Origin: Legionella parisiensis
Lineage (GTDB): Bacteria > Pseudomonadota > Gammaproteobacteria > Legionellales > Legionellaceae
DNA length: 64,000 nt
NCBI RefSeq assembly: GCF_001467945.1
Contig: NZ_LNYQ01000013.1
Coordinates: forward strand, 2,363,098 to 2,427,097
Reading direction: 5' to 3'
A program made the position numbers and the translations under genes. Under the pieces are notes generated by a model. That model was not told the origin of the DNA and did not search any database. It saw nothing but the letters and a program-made list of their open reading frames with translations. Of this stretch, positions 54,357 through 63,413 are shown in pieces (the stretch's first letter is position 1; every line of letters starts with the position of its first letter).

Positions 54357-56462
54357 TTATTTTTCATCAAAACGAATTGGTTTCCTACCTTCAATTGTCG
54401 TAATGGATAATGAGTTTGTGATTATTTTGGGTGTTATAAAAATCAGTAACTCATCATTTCTAAGAGCAATTTGTGTATTTTTAAACAAGTTCCCAACTAC
54501 CGGTAACTGACCGAAAAAAGGTACTCTGGTAATGGTTTTGCTCTTATCCTGCTGATAAATACCACCAAGTACTATAGTTTGTCCATTGCTAACCAGTACA
54601 TTCGTCTTAATTTCTTTAGTTGCAATTACTGGTACTCCATTAAATGTTAAGTTTGGTAATGCGTTATCCTGATTAATTTTCAATTCCATAAGTATCTTAC
54701 TATCAGGAGTAATTTGTGGCGTTACATTTAAACTTAATACCGCTTTTTTGAATGCTACTGCTGTCGCCCCACTTGAAGTCGCTTCCTGATAGGGAATTTC
54801 CTGCCCTGATTCAATTACAGCAGCTTGTTGATTTGCTGTAATAAGCTTCGGACTCGATATCAATTCAGCAAGGCCCTCGCTTTCTAAAGCAGACAATTCA
54901 AGATCAAGTAAAATATTATCTCCAAGCTGCGCTAATGCGATACCTACAGAAGCAGGAGGTACACCCGTCACCGGAGCAGCGACTAAATCCAGGTTTAATC
55001 TGTCTGTAAATGGAACGACATTTGCCGGAGCAACGCCTTGTGCCAACTGATTAGCACCAGCCAAGGTTCCACTTAAATGAGTCGGCCTGGAAACACCCCA
55101 ACGAATACCGAGGTCTTGAGCAAAATCTTTGGTCACTTCGACAATACGTGCCTCTATAAGCACCTGTTTGACGGGTACATCCAACTGTTTAATCAACTCC
55201 CTGACTTCATTTATCCGAGTTCCACTGTCTTGAATCCAGATAGTATTTGTTCGCGTATCAACACTTACTCGACCTTTCTCTGATAAAAGAGAGTTTTGTT
55301 TGTCTTTAATCAAAATCGCAAGATCTGTGGCTTTGGCATAGTTGATCTGGATAAGCTCTGAACGTACCGGCTCAAGCTTTTGAATAGCTCGTTGGCTCTT
55401 AAGCTCCTCTGCCTCCATTTTATCAAAAGAAGCTTTATAATCGATTAACATTACATTCCCTGTCTGGTGTTTAGCCAGTTTCTGCGTCGTCAAAATAATA
55501 TCCAGAGCTTGATCCCAGGGAATATTATTTAACCTAAGAGTAATATTACCCTGAACGTTATCACTCACTACAATGTTCATCCCAGTAAAATCAGCAAGCA
55601 ACTGCAGCACAGCTCGTATACTGATATTTTGGAAATTTAAAGAAAGTCTTCTTCCAGAAAAAACCTTCTTTTTCAATTTGGCCTGTTGCGCCTCTTCTGG
55701 AGTCAAAGGAAATACATCAATCATAAATTGCTTATTAACCTGATAAACGTATTGGCCAAAAGCGCCAGTACCCGCTAATCTCATATGGGCATTTTTACCT
55801 TTTTGCTGAAAAGTAACGATTTGCACAGGGCTGCGGAAATCTGAAACGTCAAAACGCTTCCTTAATTCCTGAGGAATTTTTGTATTTAAAAATTTAACTA
55901 AAATTTCTTTACCATGCTGTTCGACTTCCATGGGGACGGTAGTACTGGAAACATCCACTATTGCTCGACCACCCTGCCGCTCAATTCCTCGAAAATCAAA
56001 ATGATTGATCTCATAACTTGTTCTGACTGGACGATGGGTGAGTAGAAGTTCTTTAGCAGGTTGGTATAACTCATTATTTTTGCCATTCAAAATAAGAGTA
56101 TATACATTTTCAGAAACTGAGCCTAAATAAGGTACTGCATAGTTTAAATCCAAGATGGCCCGAACACGGCTCCCCACTGCAACAACAGCATATTTATCAA
56201 GAGAGCCTATTTTAATCTCTTTTGCTTTTTGTTTGGATGGTAACTCCAGGTTAGAGTCAATAAAATCAAGGACTATACGCGTCGGATTTTGGGTCACAAA
56301 GCTCGCAGGCTCTCGCTTAACAGGTTGCGCAAACTCGAAATCCACACGTAACTTCCCTTGTGGTAAAGGAATTACCTTAATTGATAACAAAGGATTATTT
56401 TGGGCAAAAGCCATCCCCAAGCTCATACTAAATAAAATGAATAAAGCAACAATTCTCCGCAC
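54357..56462 (-). CDS. pilQ: Type IV pilus secretin PilQ
   Basis: A 701-residue outer-membrane secretin through which the pilus exits, also used for DNA uptake. A signal peptide (IVALFILFSMSLGMAFA) is followed by two AMIN domains (about 28-260), an N0/STN domain (SLNFQNISIRAVLQLLADFTG near 285), an N1 domain and the secretin core, with VPFFGQLPVVGNLFK and ELLIFITPKII at the end. Length matches the family. Last gene of pilMNOPQ. Confidence 0.95.
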   Translation of the reverse strand: MRRIVALFILFSMSLGMAFAQNNPLLSIKVIPLPQGKLRVDFEFAQPVKREPASFVTQNPTRIVLDFIDSNLELPSKQKAKEIKIGSLDKYAVVAVGSRVRAILDLNYAVPYLGSVSENVYTLILNGKNNELYQPAKELLLTHRPVRTSYEINHFDFRGIERQGGRAIVDVSSTTVPMEVEQHGKEILVKFLNTKIPQELRKRFDVSDFRSPVQIVTFQQKGKNAHMRLAGTGAFGQYVYQVNKQFMIDVFPLTPEEAQQAKLKKKVFSGRRLSLNFQNISIRAVLQLLADFTGMNIVVSDNVQGNITLRLNNIPWDQALDIILTTQKLAKHQTGNVMLIDYKASFDKMEAEELKSQRAIQKLEPVRSELIQINYAKATDLAILIKDKQNSLLSEKGRVSVDTRTNTIWIQDSGTRINEVRELIKQLDVPVKQVLIEARIVEVTKDFAQDLGIRWGVSRPTHLSGTLAGANQLAQGVAPANVVPFTDRLNLDLVAAPVTGVPPASVGIALAQLGDNILLDLELSALESEGLAELISSPKLITANQQAAVIESGQEIPYQEATSSGATAVAFKKAVLSLNVTPQITPDSKILMELKINQDNALPNLTFNGVPVIATKEIKTNVLVSNGQTIVLGGIYQQDKSKTITRVPFFGQLPVVGNLFKNTQIALRNDELLIFITPKIITNSLSITTIEGRKPIRFDEK

Positions 56463-56470
56463 TTTTGCTC

Positions 56471-56986
56471 CTACTTCCCAGTATATAATTCAAGCGTGAT
56501 TTTATGTTTCTCCCACTTTCCTGATTTTTGTGTTGTTTCTATTAATTGAATTGAATTATTATTGATTGATACGATACGGCCATAATTCTGGCCCATATAA
56601 TTACCAATCCCCACATGAGTAATATCTGAGCTGGGTAGTTTTACCAATGCCCATATTTCATTTCCTTGCATTAAAGTGCCTACAAATTTTAAAGCATCCA
56701 AAGGATAGGCTTCCAATGGCTCTTTCGGCCTATTTCTATCTGGGGCATTAATATCAACCTCTTCCTTTTTTTGAGTTATAGGCTTAAATGGATTACGCCT
56801 GTTGCCATTATCTGGAAATCTAAAAGTAGGTAAAGGCGCAAAGGAAGGGATTGGTTCAACCTCTCGTGTTTTTCTCTGTTTTACCTCCTTGATATAACGC
56901 ACTAGATCATCATTATTACCGGAACAGGCGACCAGCAATAAAGACAATGAACAGATACAACTAATTGTTTGTTTTCGGTTTATCAT
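56471..56986 (-). CDS. pilP: Pilus lipoprotein PilP
   Basis: A 171-residue inner-membrane lipoprotein. The lipobox LLVAC places the lipidated Cys at residue 21. LDALKFVGTLMQGNEIWALVK and HVGIGNYMGQNYGRI form the PilP C-terminal domain that docks PilNO to PilQ. It overlaps pilO by four bases and ends 8 bp before pilQ. Confidence 0.95.
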   Translation of the reverse strand: MINRKQTISCICSLSLLLVACSGNNDDLVRYIKEVKQRKTREVEPIPSFAPLPTFRFPDNGNRRNPFKPITQKKEEVDINAPDRNRPKEPLEAYPLDALKFVGTLMQGNEIWALVKLPSSDITHVGIGNYMGQNYGRIVSINNNSIQLIETTQKSGKWEKHKITLELYTGK

Positions 56987-57582
56987 TGTGTGCGATATCG
57001 ATATATTTTAGCTGTAATGTTCATTACCAATTCATCCTCTGAAACCACTTTATTATCTTTTGAGGACACCCCTGCAATACTAAAGTCATGTAAGGTTACG
57101 ATACGGCTCATCTCGGCAACCCGACTTATAAACATTGCCAATTGAAAATAAGTTCCTACTACTGAAATTTTTATTGGTCGTTCAACATAAAAATCATGTA
57201 CTACCTCCGGTTGTGGCGCAAATAACTCAAACCTTAGGCCTGATGTCACACCTGTTTTAGAAATATCTTCTAATAAACCGGGCATCTGATTTTTTTCTGG
57301 AAGCTGTTTGAGCATTAATGCAAAACGCTCCATCATTATTTGCAGTTGCAGGCGGTAGGCTGGCAAATTAAATAATTGGCGTTGCTTGTGTTCAAAATCT
57401 GCTTTTAAAGTGGCCTCCTGCTCTTTTAGATTGTTATATTGAGCAAAATTGTCTTGTATGATTAGCCAATAACCCAGAGCAATAATTAAAATACTCACTC
57501 CCATAAGAACGCAAACTTTAACCACTACTGGCCATTGCCCAACATTTTCCAGAGTTAATTCATTCAGGTTAATGTTATTCAT
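56983..57582 (-). CDS. pilO: Pilus alignment protein PilO
   Basis: A 199-residue bitopic protein with one helix (VVVKVCVLMGVSILIIALGYWLII, about 19-42), a coiled coil (LKEQEATLKADFEHKQRQL) and a periplasmic ferredoxin-like domain (LRFELFAPQPEVVHDFY). It dimerises with PilN. Overlaps pilN and pilP by four bases each. Confidence 0.94.
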   Translation of the reverse strand: MNNINLNELTLENVGQWPVVVKVCVLMGVSILIIALGYWLIIQDNFAQYNNLKEQEATLKADFEHKQRQLFNLPAYRLQLQIMMERFALMLKQLPEKNQMPGLLEDISKTGVTSGLRFELFAPQPEVVHDFYVERPIKISVVGTYFQLAMFISRVAEMSRIVTLHDFSIAGVSSKDNKVVSEDELVMNITAKIYRYRTQ

Positions 57583-58154
57583 AGTATTATCCCGATCTGA
57601 AACTGAGGGGCAAGCACAAAAGTTAATTTAAATTCATTATTAGCAGCCTGCTGTTTCATTTTCTCATCATCTTCTTTCTTGATTTCACTAAGCAGAGGAT
57701 TATGAAGCCAGTCATTATTTTCTATGTTCCTCATTAATATGGAAACAAAAGTATTTGATTCAGTATAACCAAAAATGGTAATGACATCATTTTTCCCTTC
57801 TACCTGAGTTAAATAGATTCCCGATGGGGTTATATTGATTAATTCATCAAATAAATGAACCATTAATGTTCGTGTGGATTGTAAATGCTGAACTATAGAC
57901 ATTCTAGAAATCATCATTTCCCTAGCCTTTTGCAAATTTTTTATTTCTCTTATTTGCGCATCCATAGTATTAATTTCTTTCTGAAGCATTTGATTCCGCG
58001 TGACTTGATTGTTCACCAAGCCTGAAGCATACGAGTTAATTAAAAATACAATAAATGCTGCGAGCACAATGCACGCAAGTAACATCGTTGTAAACAGCTT
58101 TTTTTCCTGCTCCCGCTTTAATTCTCGCCAAGGAAGAAGGTTAATTTGTGTCAT
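57579..58154 (-). CDS. pilN: Pilus assembly protein PilN
   Basis: A 191-residue protein. The cytoplasmic N-terminus QINLLPWRE is the PilM-binding motif. One helix follows (LLACIVLAAFIVFLINSY, about 26-44), then a coiled coil and a periplasmic domain (LTQVEGKNDVITIFGYTES). Start is 6 bases after the pilM stop. Confidence 0.95.
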   Translation of the reverse strand: MTQINLLPWRELKREQEKKLFTTMLLACIVLAAFIVFLINSYASGLVNNQVTRNQMLQKEINTMDAQIREIKNLQKAREMMISRMSIVQHLQSTRTLMVHLFDELINITPSGIYLTQVEGKNDVITIFGYTESNTFVSILMRNIENNDWLHNPLLSEIKKEDDEKMKQQAANNEFKLTFVLAPQFQIGIIL

Positions 58155-58160
58155 ATAGTC

Positions 58161-59255
58161 TCACTTAAAATCCCTTAATGCCAGACCACAGGCTACCATG
58201 AGTGTTGAAGCATCATGATTTATAGAGTCCAAATTCACCATTTTTCCAGGAATCATATACGAAAAAGGATTGGCAATCGTGGTACTCATTCCTAATCGCT
58301 CCTGAACCAAAGCTATCAACCCAGGCAGCTTGGCTAAGCCTCCAGACAGCAAAATATGATCTACATCTCCGTCCTGGCTTGTGGAATAAAAAAACTGCAA
58401 AGTACGTTTGATTTGCAATAAAATATTTTCTTTAAAAGGCTCTAAAACTTTTTCCTCATAATCTGCAGGTAATTCTCCATTGTCTTTAGCAAGGGCGGCT
58501 TGTTCCAAAGACATGTCATAATACTCAGCAATCGAGTCTATTAATTGCTTGCCGCCAAATTTTTCTTCTCTCGAATAAACCAATTTCATAGCTTGCAATA
58601 CAACTAAATGCGTATAACAGGCACCAATATCAATGATAGCAATTGTTTTATCTTGTCCAGATGCGGGTAAATCCTTAGCAAGTTGTTGTGCAGCTCTCTC
58701 TACAGCATAGGATTCTACGTCAATCACTACAGCCTCTAAACCTGCGTGAATCGCCGTCTCAACACGTTGATTCACATTTTCTGCTCGCGACGCAACAATA
58801 AGTACATCTAACATACTCGGATTTTTTTCAGAATGCCCCAAAATTTCAAAATCAAGATTAATTTCATCTATTGGATAAGGAATATATTTATCAGCTTCTG
58901 TAACAATTAGCTCCTCCATCTCCTGATCATTTAAGCCCTCATTGATTTGTATCACTTTACTGATTATTGAGGAGTCAGGGACAGCTAAAGCAGCTTGCTT
59001 ACATGCTGTATGCAAGCGGTCAATTACTTTCTTAATGCACTGTGAAACCGCATCAATATCCTTAATTGTGTTCCCATCCATTGCATTCGCTGGCAGTACT
59101 TCGCGTCCATAATTTTCAACAACAAATGTATCTTCCTGACCTGAAATTTCCAAGATTTTAACTGCTGTCGATGTAATATCTATTCCGAGAATTGAACGAT
59201 GCTTAGGCTGAAACAATTTGAGCACGTTTGTTATTCCTTTGAATCTTCCATGCAT
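58161..59255 (-). CDS. pilM: Actin-like pilus ATPase PilM
   Basis: A 364-residue cytoplasmic actin-like protein. SILGIDITSTAVKILEIS near 21 and IAIIDIGACYTHLVVL near 205 are the phosphate loops; ILLSGGLAKLPGL near 312 is the adenosine motif. It links the PilN tail to the motor. The ATG has CAAGGAG upstream. First gene of pilMNOPQ; its usual neighbour, the PBP1a gene, lies beyond an inserted coiled-coil gene. Confidence 0.96.
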   Translation of the reverse strand: MHGRFKGITNVLKLFQPKHRSILGIDITSTAVKILEISGQEDTFVVENYGREVLPANAMDGNTIKDIDAVSQCIKKVIDRLHTACKQAALAVPDSSIISKVIQINEGLNDQEMEELIVTEADKYIPYPIDEINLDFEILGHSEKNPSMLDVLIVASRAENVNQRVETAIHAGLEAVVIDVESYAVERAAQQLAKDLPASGQDKTIAIIDIGACYTHLVVLQAMKLVYSREEKFGGKQLIDSIAEYYDMSLEQAALAKDNGELPADYEEKVLEPFKENILLQIKRTLQFFYSTSQDGDVDHILLSGGLAKLPGLIALVQERLGMSTTIANPFSYMIPGKMVNLDSINHDASTLMVACGLALRDFK

Positions 59256-59467
59256 TCAAAAAAACTCCTTGAGAATTGTATGTTGATGTTAACGTAACCT
59301 CTTAAAAAATTACAATGATTTCTGCTTTATTAAACTACCATAATGATGTCATTTTGTCATTTTACTCTTAAGTTCCACAACAACTTGCGCTTATCAAAAA
59401 CATTGCATATAGTGAAAGACCAACTTGTAAGGGGATTTCGCATTTATGTATTGAAAAGGAGATTTTC

Positions 59468-60607
59468 ATGACTAGGTTAGAAGAGTTAGTTTATGCATTG
59501 GCGACAGTTATAGTACGTTATCATGACATCCAAGATAATATCGCGACTAAAGATAAATTTGTTACTGCACTTGATCCTACTATGCGCAAAAAAAAATCTC
59601 ATGATCGCGCAGTAGAAATAATTCAGGATACAAAAACCGATTTTGCTCCATACCTAGAAGGAAAGATCAATGCGTGTACAGGGGGCTATCAAGCTCGAAA
59701 GGAATTCCTTTCATTCATCTTGAGCGCAATTTGTTATCTAAAAGAACAAAACGAAAGAAAAATTCCATTTGAACCCAAAGAATTACAAGCATTTCATGAA
59801 CAATTAACCCAGTTATTTATTGATTTTCGACAATTGTTAAATGTATATAAAGGCTCCAAATATCCAGTAACGCTAATTAATTCCAAAAGTGCCAAAACTC
59901 AGGAGTTCAATGGTTTATTAAACGATAGGCTTGTGGGTGGTAAATATTGCAATTCAGGCCTATTGCTTATCGATGAAGTTTTTTTTGTACTTCATATGAC
60001 TACCGAAGACTCGAATGTGGAACTCAAAGAGATTGCAACAAACATCTGTCTGGAACAACAAACTCTTCTAGAGAATCAATGTGAAAAATTAAAAAAAGTA
60101 GATGAAAGAGAACAAAATGCTCAAAAATTAGAGCAAGAAAAACAAAAAGCCGAATTAGAGGCCCAAAAACTAGAACAAGAAAAACTAAAAGCTGAATTAG
60201 AGGCCCAAAAACTAGAACAAGAAAAGCAAAAAGCAGAGTTAGAGGCCCAAAAACTAGAACAAGAAAAACAAAAAGCTGAGTTAGAGGCTCAAAAGTTATT
60301 ATGGGGGAAAGAAAAAGGAGAATCAGACTCCCAGATTTTGGAATTAAAAGAAAAAAATAAAGCACTACTCGCAACCATTGAGGAATCTTCTAAGGAACTG
60401 GAAAAAACTAAATCGGAACTACAAAAAGCTAAAGATACCCCAGCCAGACGTTTCCCTGTTTATACCCCATTTTATGGAAGTCTTGCTGCATTAAATATGC
60501 TTCCAGGAACTAACCCTCGATTTTTCCAACAGCAATCTACATCGTCACAAAGTTTGCCCCAAGTGGATGATATTGACGAGAGCATAAAGAAGGCAATGAT
60601 AGAATGA
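59468..60607 (+). CDS. Coiled-coil repeat protein inserted between pilM and the PBP1a gene
   Basis: A 379-residue soluble protein with a good AAGGAG site. Residues 1-195 are a mixed, apparently helical domain (EELVYALATVIVRYHDIQ, ARKEFLSFILSAICYLKE) that I do not recognise. Residues about 195-330 form a long coiled coil, including four near-identical 14-residue repeats KLEQEKQKAELEAQ (219-274). The last 50 residues are low-complexity (FPVYTPFYGSLAALNMLPG) and end in an acidic VDDIDESIKKAMIE. No signal peptide. Its place in an otherwise conserved junction, and its style, suggest an accessory, possibly translocated protein. Confidence 0.65.
   Translation: MTRLEELVYALATVIVRYHDIQDNIATKDKFVTALDPTMRKKKSHDRAVEIIQDTKTDFAPYLEGKINACTGGYQARKEFLSFILSAICYLKEQNERKIPFEPKELQAFHEQLTQLFIDFRQLLNVYKGSKYPVTLINSKSAKTQEFNGLLNDRLVGGKYCNSGLLLIDEVFFVLHMTTEDSNVELKEIATNICLEQQTLLENQCEKLKKVDEREQNAQKLEQEKQKAELEAQKLEQEKLKAELEAQKLEQEKQKAELEAQKLEQEKQKAELEAQKLLWGKEKGESDSQILELKEKNKALLATIEESSKELEKTKSELQKAKDTPARRFPVYTPFYGSLAALNMLPGTNPRFFQQQSTSSQSLPQVDDIDESIKKAMIE
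60122..60289 (+). repeat. Four 42-bp tandem repeats (in-frame)
   Basis: The unit starts CAAAAATTAGAGCAAGAAAA or close variants and is 42 bases (14 codons) long. Units differ by a few, mostly silent, bases. In-frame repeats of this type are prone to copy-number change between strains. Confidence 0.85.
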
Positions 60608-60661
60608 AAGAAAAAGAGGCATTATCCTCTATTTAGTACATGGTATTAAATGACTTACTGA

Positions 60662-60772
60662 GTGTTTCATTGAGTTTTCTCAGCAAAACCCGATGAAGCA
60701 CCCAAAAATTAGTAGAAAATTACTCTCTTTTTTGCACGAAACTCGCAATTAAACAAAAAATCACTGTATAAT
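60662..60772 (+). promoter_or_regulatory. Inverted repeat and -10 element upstream of the PBP1a gene
   Basis: GTGTTTCAT (60662-60670) and ATGAAGCAC (60693-60701) form a stem with one wobble; it may end the upstream gene. A TATAAT at 60767-60772, preceded by TG, is 30 bases before the ATG and is a plausible -10; no good -35 is found at standard spacing. Confidence 0.4.
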
Positions 60773-60802
60773 ACACGCCAAATTTCAAAACATTATGACT
60801 CT

Positions 60803-63172
60803 ATGAAAATGGCATACTTCTGGCGTAAAGGTCTATGGGCGCTGATGAGCCTGTTTTTTGTTTTAATCGTAGCAGGTAGTCTATTTTACCTCTATGTTGA
60901 AAGCCAACTCCCCAACGTAGATTCGTTGAAAACAGTACAATTGCAAGTACCTTTACAAATTTTCAGCAAAGAAGGCTTGCTTATTCAGGAATATGGCGAA
61001 AAAAAACGAATTCCCGTTACTTATGATGAAATCCCCCCTATGCTGATTCATGCATTAATTGCAACTGAGGATCAACGCTTTTTTGAGCATCCTGGTGTGG
61101 ATGTTTTGGGCCTTGGACGTGCTGCAGTTCGTATGGTTAAAACTGGAACAAAGTCTCAAGGTGGTAGTACCATTACCATGCAGGTTGCGCGTAATTTTTT
61201 CTTAAGTCGTAAAAAAACCTTTTTACGCAAATTTAATGAAATTATGCTTGCTATTAAAATAGATAGGGAATTGAGTAAGGAAAAAATTCTCGAACTCTAT
61301 CTTAACAGAATCTATTTAGGTAATCGTGCTTATGGCGTTGGTGCTGCAGCGATGGTTTATTATGGTAAGTCGCTTAAAGAATTAAATCTAGCTGAACTCG
61401 CAATGATTGCTGGCCTTCCTCAAGCACCTTCAACCCAAAACCCCATTGCAAACCCATTAGCGGCCAAAAAACGGCGCGACCATGTATTAGAGCGCTTGCT
61501 GGAAGAGCATTATATCAGTGAAGAGCAATATCAAAATGCAATAAACCAACCAATTACTGCGAAGTATCATGGCACTGCTATTGAAGTAAAAGCGCCTTAT
61601 GTTGCTGAAATGATTCGTCAATCCTTATTCGATAATTTCGGCCCTGACGCATACACTAAAGGCTATAAAGTTTACACGACTATTGATGGAAAATTGCAAA
61701 ATACAGCCAATGATGTAGTCGAAAAAAACTTAATCTCTTATGACCACCGACATGGTTATCGAGGACCTGTTGCCACAATTGGTGAAAAAGACAGCAAATC
61801 CTTACAATCAATTCAAAAAAATCTAGAAAAATATCCGGAACTTAACCATCTTCTTCCAGCAGTTGTTACCGAAGTCCGGGAAAAAGAAGCAACAGTTACA
61901 TTGCAAAGCGGCCGAACCATTCTTATCCCTTGGGCCGGTTTATCTTGGGCAAGACCTGCACTTAAAAATGGTTGGGTAGGAAAATCTCCATCCAAAGCCA
62001 TGCAAATTGTTGCTGTTGGAGATATTATTTATGTCCATTCAATAAAAGATCATTGGGAATTGGCACAAATCCCTGAAGCCGAGTCAGCGATGGTAGCACT
62101 GAATCCTAAAAATGGTGCCATAGAGGTACTCGTTGGCGGATTTAATTTCCAAAAAAGTAAATTTAACCGGGCAACTCAATCCAGCAGACAACCAGGATCC
62201 AGTTTTAAACCTTTTGTCTATGCTGCGGCATTAAACAACGGTTATACTTTGGCAACATTGATTAATGATGCGCCTATTGTCGTTGATGATCCAAGTCAAC
62301 CCAACTTATGGCGTCCTCACAATGTGAATCTGAAATTCAATGGACCAACCCGGTTAAAACAAGCCTTGGTCCAATCTAAAAACTTAGTGTCCATACGTAT
62401 CCTTGATGACATTGGTATCAATTATACCATTGATTTCCTAGCTCGTTTCGGATTTAATAAGAAAACACTACCCAGAGGCTTGTCCCTTGCTTTAGGCAGT
62501 TTATCAATTAGCCCTATGGACCTCACAGTTGCTTATGCTGTTTTCGCAAATGGTGGTTATAAAATCGAACCCTATCTCATTGATCACATTACTGATGCAG
62601 ATGGCAAGATATTGTTACAAGCCAAACCAACCGTTGTCTGTAATAACTGCGACAACAATGTGGACCATTCAACACTAGCTCCGCGAGTAATTCCCGAAGA
62701 CATTAACTTTTTAATGTATACTGCTTTAAAAGATGTTGTTCAGCATGGTACTGCCCGTGCAGCTCGCGCCCTTAATCGCCAAGACATAGCAGGTAAGACT
62801 GGTACAACTAATGATCAGGTAGATGCCTGGTTTGCCGGGTTTAATCCTGACCTCGTTGTAACAGCGTGGATAGGTTTTGATAATCCTAAATCGTTACACG
62901 AATATGCTGCGGGACTCGCTTTGCCTTTATGGATCGACTTTATGAAAGTTGCTTTGAAAGGAAAACCTGAAGGTGAAATGAGACAACCTGAAGATGTAGT
63001 TGCAGTTCGCATTGATCCCAATAGTGGTTTATTGGCACGTCCTAATCAGGCAAATGGCATCATCGAATATTTTCGGAATAAAGAAGTTCCAGCAGAAGAA
63101 GATCCAACTCCTGTCTTTAATGCGACTAATGATCAGCAACAACTTCCAATAACCGAAGATAGTTTGTTTTAA
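60803..63172 (+). CDS. mrcA: Penicillin-binding protein 1A (bifunctional peptidoglycan synthase)
   Basis: A 789-residue class A PBP. A short cytoplasmic start is followed by a helix (LWALMSLFFVLIVAGSLFYLY). The GT51 glycosyltransferase domain has ATEDQRFFEHPGVD (catalytic Glu near 92), GGSTITMQVARNFFL and KILELYLNRIYLGN. The transpeptidase domain has QPGSSFKPFVYAAAL (SxxK, near 470), SKN (SxN) and AGKTGTTNDQVDAWFAGF (KTG). An OB-like insert lies between. Normal length (E. coli 850). It is divergent from the pil operon as in other gammaproteobacteria. Confidence 0.96.
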   Translation: MKMAYFWRKGLWALMSLFFVLIVAGSLFYLYVESQLPNVDSLKTVQLQVPLQIFSKEGLLIQEYGEKKRIPVTYDEIPPMLIHALIATEDQRFFEHPGVDVLGLGRAAVRMVKTGTKSQGGSTITMQVARNFFLSRKKTFLRKFNEIMLAIKIDRELSKEKILELYLNRIYLGNRAYGVGAAAMVYYGKSLKELNLAELAMIAGLPQAPSTQNPIANPLAAKKRRDHVLERLLEEHYISEEQYQNAINQPITAKYHGTAIEVKAPYVAEMIRQSLFDNFGPDAYTKGYKVYTTIDGKLQNTANDVVEKNLISYDHRHGYRGPVATIGEKDSKSLQSIQKNLEKYPELNHLLPAVVTEVREKEATVTLQSGRTILIPWAGLSWARPALKNGWVGKSPSKAMQIVAVGDIIYVHSIKDHWELAQIPEAESAMVALNPKNGAIEVLVGGFNFQKSKFNRATQSSRQPGSSFKPFVYAAALNNGYTLATLINDAPIVVDDPSQPNLWRPHNVNLKFNGPTRLKQALVQSKNLVSIRILDDIGINYTIDFLARFGFNKKTLPRGLSLALGSLSISPMDLTVAYAVFANGGYKIEPYLIDHITDADGKILLQAKPTVVCNNCDNNVDHSTLAPRVIPEDINFLMYTALKDVVQHGTARAARALNRQDIAGKTGTTNDQVDAWFAGFNPDLVVTAWIGFDNPKSLHEYAAGLALPLWIDFMKVALKGKPEGEMRQPEDVVAVRIDPNSGLLARPNQANGIIEYFRNKEVPAEEDPTPVFNATNDQQQLPITEDSLF

Positions 63173-63178
63173 ATTAAT

Positions 63179-63260
63179 GTAGCCTAGCTCAAGCGTAGAA
63201 GAACTGGGAAGTGCTAACATATCTTCCCAGATTACCGCTTCACCTTACCTATACCCGTCA
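63179..63260. repeat. GTAGCC repeat, copy 5 (eroded), with inner hairpin
   Basis: Begins GTAGCCTAGCTCAAGCG just after the PBP1a stop; contains a perfect hairpin CTGGGAAG (63204-63211)/CTTCCCAG (63223-63230). The right arm is no longer recognisable apart from CGCTTCACCTTACC. It probably serves as the transcript end of the PBP1a gene. Confidence 0.5.
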
Positions 63261-63413
63261 CGTGAAGCAGAATGCAGATATTTTCATTCCTGCGAAGGCA
63301 TGAATCCATCCATAATTAAACACATTACCATATAAAATGGCTCTCATGCTGAGGATGGCAGAGTTATTTGAGATTGCGTAAAATGAAACACTATATACAC
63401 GCAATGTTTCCAG

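Noticed and set aside
60122-60289. Possible CRISPR-like array
   Set aside because: Repeats are directly adjacent, in frame and coding; no unique spacers.
60024-60374. 116-codon antisense frame over the 42-bp repeats, looks like a hydrophobic repeat protein
   Set aside because: A shadow of KLEQEKQKAELEAQ codons read backwards; no start signal.
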